From: an uncultured Collinsella sp.
GTDB taxonomy: Bacteria > Actinomycetota > Coriobacteriia > Coriobacteriales > Coriobacteriaceae
DNA length: 64,000 bases
Direction of reading: 5' to 3'
NCBI GenBank assembly: GCA_900544095.1
Contig: UQTV01000001.1
Location: 372,001-436,000 of the forward strand
A model generated the notes under the pieces. It did not search any database. It saw nothing but the letters and a program-made list of their open reading frames with translations, and was not told the origin of the DNA. Positions 59,701-64,000 of this stretch are shown piece after piece. The translations under genes were made by a program, and so were the position numbers. How positions within the stretch are numbered: position 1 is the stretch's first letter; every line of letters starts with the position of its first letter.

Positions 59701-60207
59701 GCTCGCCAGCTCATCCATGCGCGCGTCCGAAAGATCGGAAAGCGCCGCCACAAGGCTCGGGCTCGTGGGGACGGGCGCCGGGAAGGGAAAGTTGGGGTTG
59801 ACGGCCGGCGCGGCGGACGCGGTGCGCGCGGGCTGTTTCGGCTGCGCCGTAAACGTGCGGACCGGCGTGCGCAAACCTTCGACGGGCTCGGCGCCGCTGG
59901 CATCCAAATACGCCAGAGCCGTGGCAATAGCGTGCTTGCACATACCGGGGTAACGATAGGCGGCGGGGCAATCGCAGTCGTAGTCGATCACCTCGTGCTC
60001 GTCCATGTCGAGCGCCACGTGCGTCTTGTACAGGTCGCCGCGCGAGCCGCGCACCGACCCCTCAATCGTCACGTTTTTGGAGAAGCGCGAGCCGCTGTCC
60101 TCAATCGACAGCACGGCACCGTTGAGCATGAGCGAACGCCCCTTCATAAAGGTGCCGCTCAACGCCGCCTCTTTGCGAAGCGCCTGCACAAACGTCCCCT
60201 GCGCCAT
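56743..60207 (-). CDS. SWIM-domain SNF2-family DNA translocase
   Basis: 1,154 residues. An N-terminal SWIM zinc finger has C78, C80, C90 and H92 (CDCPAAYRYPGMCKHA). About 600 residues of beta-rich sequence follow, as in bacterial SNF2 proteins with a preceding helical or beta extension. The SNF2 helicase begins near 700: Walker A DMGLGKT near 720, DEAQYIKN, LTGTPIENR, and in the second RecA lobe LLFSQFTGMLDII, SLKAGGVGLNLTAADVVIHYDPWWN and QATDRAHRIGQ. Such proteins remodel protein-DNA complexes; the cellular task is unknown. GGAGGTAGTG precedes the ATG. It lies 28 bases downstream of dnaE. Confidence 0.92.
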   Translation of the reverse strand: MAQGTFVQALRKEAALSGTFMKGRSLMLNGAVLSIEDSGSRFSKNVTIEGSVRGSRGDLYKTHVALDMDEHEVIDYDCDCPAAYRYPGMCKHAIATALAYLDASGAEPVEGLRTPVRTFTAQPKQPARTASAAPAVNPNFPFPAPVPTSPSLVAALSDLSDARMDELASMRRKLAGAVDPDAPKAALEPSLVPYYNPLFADRFSWALEFRIRCGSVSYVVKDIDGMADAYVRGGTFSYGKKLTFVHSPEAFDETSAKLLNLVVTTVAYLDDITSSRSASYDFARSGFVAERQLPLSEHSIVYVLDLLRGQTISFEPAWSRGMTTHRTYDVAVELSPQGEDEASAKRPPLLAAKIAPAAGGSYDLRLPADMYCFASGDAAYLVDTRRARRTDAAFAQHAAPFLSRLLPCRTPAHIAAEQVGEFCRMALPILRDYTDLTAPAALDTVAPEPSFAMAIGVDDGLVTCKITVTYGDWSADLFSLGAPGSPFEEQRPGVPPRDEVAEFRVMDTAALYFDFYERGLAFEERDDARLFCLLTEGLSALSELGEIMLSDRLRQISVRPAPKLSVRATVKSNLLDVELGASGLSAADLAVYLDSYKRHQTFARLTSGDIIRLDEGARAAFGLAEDLGVDAVDLLDGVSLPASSTLFVDSMLARTPALEADRDAAFRRTVERLDTLGKMDFTVPASLKATMRGYQVDGYQWLGSLEHLGLGGILADDMGLGKTLQMIAHILARVEAGDTKPTLVVCPASLVYNWTAELERFAPSLDVCAIVGAKAQRRVQIAGVAEHSVVVTSYDLMRRDIDEYVERDFARVVLDEAQYIKNPLTQVARAAKRLPAGVRFALTGTPIENRLSELWSIFDFLMPGLLGTRESFAKRFESPVEHAEGDSAARLQALVSPFVLRRVKEDVVADLPEKIEDTVMAQLTGEQRKLYLANQDRIAQQVQHREAGEFKKDKLKVLAELTKLRRICCDPRLHYEDYKAGSAKLDTCMELVHGALDGGHRILLFSQFTGMLDIIGKRLAKEDIAFLKLTGASSKESRAKMVAQFQAGEVPVFLISLKAGGVGLNLTAADVVIHYDPWWNVAAQDQATDRAHRIGQQHTVTVYKLIAKDTIEERIMQMQESKRDLVNSVLGGDGISSALFTREDVLALLGGDGR

Positions 60208-60235
60208 CACTACCTCCAATCTCACCCGGGGTAGC

Positions 60236-63200
60236 TTAGATCACCGTCACGCGGCCCTGGTTACCCACAATGGCCTTGGCCTCGGCCAGCAGCGGAATCG
60301 AACGCGCGTTGACCTTGGCAGGTACCTCGGCACGCAGCACGCGCCCGTCCACCTGCTCGATAAAGATCTCCACACGGTCGCCGCCCGGGTTAGCGGTGAG
60401 CACCGTGGCCAGGCGCGCCATATTGCCCTGGCTAAAGCGGCTGTTGGGCACCATGACCTCAAACACCTTGGGCTTGTTGTTCTCCTCGTTGAGCTCGAGC
60501 GGCACGATCTCCTGCGCGATGATCTGGTCGCCGCGGTCCGAGCGCTCGAGCTTGCCCTTAATGCGCACAAAGGCATCGGACAGCTGCGCGCCGGTCTCGG
60601 GATCGACCTCGCCGTACAGGTACCCCTCGGCCTCTTTATAGGTCTTGGGGAACACGACGACGGTGGCCTCGCCTTCCATGTCCTCGAGCTGCACGATGCC
60701 CATGGGGTCACCGTTTTTGGTCACGCGCTTGGACACGCTCGAGACCATGCCGGCCCACCACAGCGCCTTGCCCTCGGGAATTTCCTGGTTGATGGTGCCG
60801 CCCGTAGGATTCTGAACTTCGTAGCCGGTATCGATCTGCGAGAACGAGAAGTCGCGCGCCTTGGCTAGTGCATACTCAAACGGGCGCAGCGGGTGGTCCG
60901 AGACATAGATGCCCAGAACCTCTTTCTCCTGGCTCAGCTTGAGGTGTCGGTCCCATTCCTGGCCGTCCGGATCGGGCACGCTGACCTCGAAGCCCGAGCC
61001 CTCAACGTCGCCAAACATATCGAAGAACGACGTCTGCCCGCTCGCGCGATCCTTCTGGCGCTTTACCGCGGCATCGATGATGTTCTCGGGGTTGTTCTTG
61101 TCCACAAAGTGCATCATCTGACGACGCGGATACCCCGTGGAGTCGAAGGCGCCTGCCTTGATCAGCGATTCGATTACGCGACGGTTGGCCTGGCTCGAGT
61201 CCACGCGCTCGACAAAGTCGTGCAGCGTCTTAAACGGGCCGCCCGCCTCGCGCTCGGCGATAATCGCCTGTGCCACACCGGTGCCCACGCCGCGGATGCC
61301 GGCCAGACCAAAGCGCACGCCCTCCTTGGTAGCCGTGAACTCGGTACCCGACTCGTTGACATCTGGCGACAGCACGGGGATGCCGTCGTGACGGCATGCC
61401 GAGACGTAGTGCACGATCTTGTCGGTCTTGCCCGTGTAGGACGTCAGAACGGCCGCCATGTACTCGTGCGGATAGTGCGCCTTGAGCCACGCCGTCTGCA
61501 TAACCAGGATGGCGTAGCCGGCGGAGTGCGACTTGTTAAAGGCGTAAGATGCGAACTCGAGAACATCGTCCCAAATCTTCTGGGCGACCTCGCGCGTGTA
61601 GTTGTTCTTGATAGCGCCGTTCATCCAGTGGTCGTAGGTGGTCTCGTCCGAGCCATCCTCCCAGTGCAGCACCGTCGACGTGAGCAGCTTGATCTTTTTC
61701 TTAGCCACGGGTTTACGGATACGCGAGTCCGATTCGCCCTTGGAGAAGCCGCACATCTCGACGGAGATGAGCATAACCTGCTCCTGGTAGACCATGGTGC
61801 CGTAGGTTTCGCCCAGGATGTCGTCCAGGCGGTCGTCGTAGGAGACGGCCGGCTCCTTGCCGTTCATACGGTTGATGTAGGACGAGACCATGCCGGCGCC
61901 CAGCGGGCCCGGGCGGTACAGGGCGATCAATGCTACGACGTGCTTGTACTCGGTGGGCTTCATGTTCTTGATCGTGGCCGTCATGCCGGCGGACTCGACC
62001 TGGAAGACGCCGGCAGTGTGACCGGAGCCCATGAGCTTAAAGATCTCGGGATCGTCAAAGGGGATCTCTTCCTCTTTGATGTCGATACCGAAGTTCTTTT
62101 TGATGTTTGCCTTGGCCTTGGAGATAACCGTCAGCGTGCGCAGGCCCAAGAAGTCCATCTTGAGCAGGCCCATGTCGGCAACGGTATGGCCCTCGTACTG
62201 GGTAATCTCGACGCCGCCCTTGGTGTCGAGCTTGGTGGGCACATGTTCGTTGACGGGGTCGCGGCAGATCAGAACGGCGCACGCGTGCACGCCCTCGCCA
62301 CGGGTGAGGCCCTCAATCGAGAGCGCCGTGTCGATGATGCGGCGGGCGTCGTCGTCCTTTTTATAGGCCTCGGCAAAGTCGGGGTTAAACAGATCCTCTT
62401 TGCCGGGTTGTTTTTCGAGTACCTGCTTGAGCTTGACCTTGGGGTCGCTCGAGACCATCTTGGACAGGCGCTGGCCCATGTAGACCGGGTAGTCCAGAAC
62501 GCGCGCGGCATCGTTGATGGCCTGCTTGGCCTTAATGGTCGAGTAGGTGATGACGTGGGTGACCTTCTCGGGGCCGTAGAGCTGGCGAACGTGCTCCACG
62601 ACCTCGAGGCGCCGCTCATCGTCGAAGTCCATATCGATATCGGGCATCTCGGTACGCTGCGGGGACAGGAACCTCTCGAACATCAGGCCGTTCTCGAGCG
62701 GGTCGAACGCGGTGATGTTCATGGCGTAGGCGACGATAGCGCCGGCGGCCGAGCCACGGCCGGGGCCGACGCCGATGCCGTTGTCCTTGGCCCATTGCAC
62801 GTACTCGGCGACGATGAGGAAGTAGGCGGCAAAGCCCTTGTCGCAAATGACCTTGTATTCGTACTCAAAGCGCTCTTTGATGTTGACGCCACCGATCTCG
62901 CGCGTGGCCCAGTCGTCACCATAGTGCTGGCGCAGGCCCTTCTCGCACTCGCGGCGGAACTGGCTCTCGTGTGTCTCGCCGGGGTCGAGCAGCGGGAAGC
63001 GCGGCAGGATGATGGAGTCCCAGTCCAGCTCTACGTAGCACTTGTCGGCGATCTCGAGCGTGTTGTCGCAGGCCTCGGGGCAATACGGGAACATCGCCCG
63101 CATCTCCTCCTCGGTCTTCATATAAAACTCCGAGCCGGTCATGCGCATGCGGTTGGGGTCGTCGACCTTGGCGTTCATGCCAATGCACATGATGACGTCC

Positions 63201-64000
63201 TGCACCGGCGCGTCCTCGCGGCGCAGGTAGTGGAAGTCGTTGGTGGCAATGACTTTGACGCCCACCTGCTTGGCGATATCGATGAGCGTGCGGTCCATCT
63301 GCTCGTCGGTCAGGCCGTTGTCGGTGGTGATGCCGTGTTCCTGGATCTCGATATAAAAGTCGCCGGGTTCGAAGGTATCGCGGAAGGTCTCGGCCCACTT
63401 GATGGCGCCCTCCATGTCACCGCGGTCGATGTATTTGGGAATGATGCCCGCGATGCAGGCGCTCGTGCAGATCATGCCCTTGGCATGGCGGCGCAGGTTG
63501 TCGAGCGTCACGCGGGGCTTGTAGTAAAAGCCCTGCACGGCGGCCTCGGAAACCGTCTGCATCAGGTTGACGTAGCCCTCCTGGTCCTTGGCCAGAAGGA
63601 TCATGTGATAAAGCTCGGGCTTATGGTCGCGGGCGAGCGTCTCGTCCGGCGTAAAGTAAACCTCGCAGCCAAAGATGGGCTTGATGACCAGAGGCGGCTT
63701 GAGCTCGTCGATGTTGCCCTTCTCGTCCCACATGGCCATGTCCTTCACATACTGGGCATGCTCGCGCGGGTTTGCCTCGGGATCGGGCTCCACCAGCTCG
63801 TCGCGACGGTCCTTTTCCAAGAAGGCCTTGTCGTGGCTCCAGGTTTTGTACTCGGGCGTGTTGTGGTTAACGGCGTCACAGGCCAGCGCCAGATCGGGCA
63901 CGCCATACATGTAGCCGTGGTCGGTAATGGCGACGGCGGGCATGCCCAGCTCAACGGCGCGGTTGACCATATCCTGGATACGGGTTGCGCCGTCGAGCAT
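60236..64000 (-). CDS. dnaE: DNA polymerase III alpha subunit (N-terminus outside window)
   Basis: The frame is open to the right edge. The first visible residues (LDGATRIQDMVNRAVELGMPAVAITDHGYMYG) belong to the PHP domain, so about 15-20 residues are missing. The polymerase core has FLSPQRTEMPDIDMDFDDERR, the catalytic triad of Asp residues of C-family polymerases, and GVGPGRGSAAGAIVAYA. A helix-hairpin-helix (AGIRGVGTGVAQAI) and an OB fold (VSKRVTKNGDPMGIVQLED) lie in the C-terminal third. The ending and length fit DnaE rather than PolC. Essential replicative polymerase. Confidence 0.95.
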   Translation of the reverse strand: MLDGATRIQDMVNRAVELGMPAVAITDHGYMYGVPDLALACDAVNHNTPEYKTWSHDKAFLEKDRRDELVEPDPEANPREHAQYVKDMAMWDEKGNIDELKPPLVIKPIFGCEVYFTPDETLARDHKPELYHMILLAKDQEGYVNLMQTVSEAAVQGFYYKPRVTLDNLRRHAKGMICTSACIAGIIPKYIDRGDMEGAIKWAETFRDTFEPGDFYIEIQEHGITTDNGLTDEQMDRTLIDIAKQVGVKVIATNDFHYLRREDAPVQDVIMCIGMNAKVDDPNRMRMTGSEFYMKTEEEMRAMFPYCPEACDNTLEIADKCYVELDWDSIILPRFPLLDPGETHESQFRRECEKGLRQHYGDDWATREIGGVNIKERFEYEYKVICDKGFAAYFLIVAEYVQWAKDNGIGVGPGRGSAAGAIVAYAMNITAFDPLENGLMFERFLSPQRTEMPDIDMDFDDERRLEVVEHVRQLYGPEKVTHVITYSTIKAKQAINDAARVLDYPVYMGQRLSKMVSSDPKVKLKQVLEKQPGKEDLFNPDFAEAYKKDDDARRIIDTALSIEGLTRGEGVHACAVLICRDPVNEHVPTKLDTKGGVEITQYEGHTVADMGLLKMDFLGLRTLTVISKAKANIKKNFGIDIKEEEIPFDDPEIFKLMGSGHTAGVFQVESAGMTATIKNMKPTEYKHVVALIALYRPGPLGAGMVSSYINRMNGKEPAVSYDDRLDDILGETYGTMVYQEQVMLISVEMCGFSKGESDSRIRKPVAKKKIKLLTSTVLHWEDGSDETTYDHWMNGAIKNNYTREVAQKIWDDVLEFASYAFNKSHSAGYAILVMQTAWLKAHYPHEYMAAVLTSYTGKTDKIVHYVSACRHDGIPVLSPDVNESGTEFTATKEGVRFGLAGIRGVGTGVAQAIIAEREAGGPFKTLHDFVERVDSSQANRRVIESLIKAGAFDSTGYPRRQMMHFVDKNNPENIIDAAVKRQKDRASGQTSFFDMFGDVEGSGFEVSVPDPDGQEWDRHLKLSQEKEVLGIYVSDHPLRPFEYALAKARDFSFSQIDTGYEVQNPTGGTINQEIPEGKALWWAGMVSSVSKRVTKNGDPMGIVQLEDMEGEATVVVFPKTYKEAEGYLYGEVDPETGAQLSDAFVRIKGKLERSDRGDQIIAQEIVPLELNEENNKPKVFEVMVPNSRFSQGNMARLATVLTANPGGDRVEIFIEQVDGRVLRAEVPAKVNARSIPLLAEAKAIVGNQGRVTVI

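Noticed and set aside
1..64000. tRNA or rRNA genes
   Set aside because: Scanned spacers for cloverleaf ends (GGTTCGAATCC-like arms) and rRNA-like stretches and found none.

Overview
The window is high-GC chromosomal DNA, dense in genes, and most likely comes from a gut Coriobacteriia, probably Collinsella or a close relative. This is inferred from the gene content and from coding sequence rich in GCC, CGC and GAC. The sequence itself contains no rRNA or tRNA gene that would settle it. Both ends cut through a gene: pstB on the left, and dnaE on the right, which lacks its N-terminal codons.

Layout. 1-3545 is a phosphate uptake operon on the minus strand, in the order pstS-pstC-pstA-pstB. 3865-7035 holds an M20 dipeptidase, a HAD phosphatase and a DegV protein. 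7036-11516 is an accessory island of lower GC. It contains a MITE-like element, a very large primase-helicase of the TOTE type and a YafQ/DinJ toxin-antitoxin pair with a perfect palindromic operator. 11550-19265 carries a LOG-family protein and three queuosine genes (tgt, queA, queH), together with an SDR oxidoreductase and a tail-anchored coiled-coil protein. The spacers there are full of palindromic repeats, including two copies of a folded element whose stems covary. 19371-29203 is mostly housekeeping: a zincin-like membrane protein, a divergent methionyl-tRNA synthetase paralogue, an rRNA m5C methyltransferase, a small membrane protein, a TIM-barrel-like protein, DegV, class III fructose bisphosphatase and two GtrA proteins.

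29364-34046 is a distinct unit: a predicted cobalamin riboswitch followed by a 1,163-residue surface protein with three DUF4430 (transcobalamin C-terminal-like) domains and a second DUF4430 protein. It looks like a cobalamin-controlled cell-surface system. 34159-39814 contains a UbiB-like kinase with a small partner, a C69 dipeptidase, a second copy of the MITE-like element, and folD with a cyclodeaminase-type partner. These two C1-folate genes act in the same pathway as fhs at 49969. 40190-41720 is a tandem duplication of a lipoprotein gene with its flanks. 41920-44408 is a Tat-exported, LAGTG-anchored phospholipase C with a frameshift between signal peptide and enzyme. It is followed by a small PH-like gene broken by one amber codon.

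44943-64000 holds a solitary PDDEXK nuclease, a zinc-ribbon protein, a cation diffusion facilitator, a membrane protein with heptad repeats, fhs, the ruvC-ruvA-ruvB operon, an NAD-synthetase-like protein that has lost its catalytic residues in both domains, a superoxide reductase, a SWIM-SNF2 helicase and dnaE.

Gene starts were chosen from visible Shine-Dalgarno sequences. All functional names are by recognition of motifs; no database search was possible.
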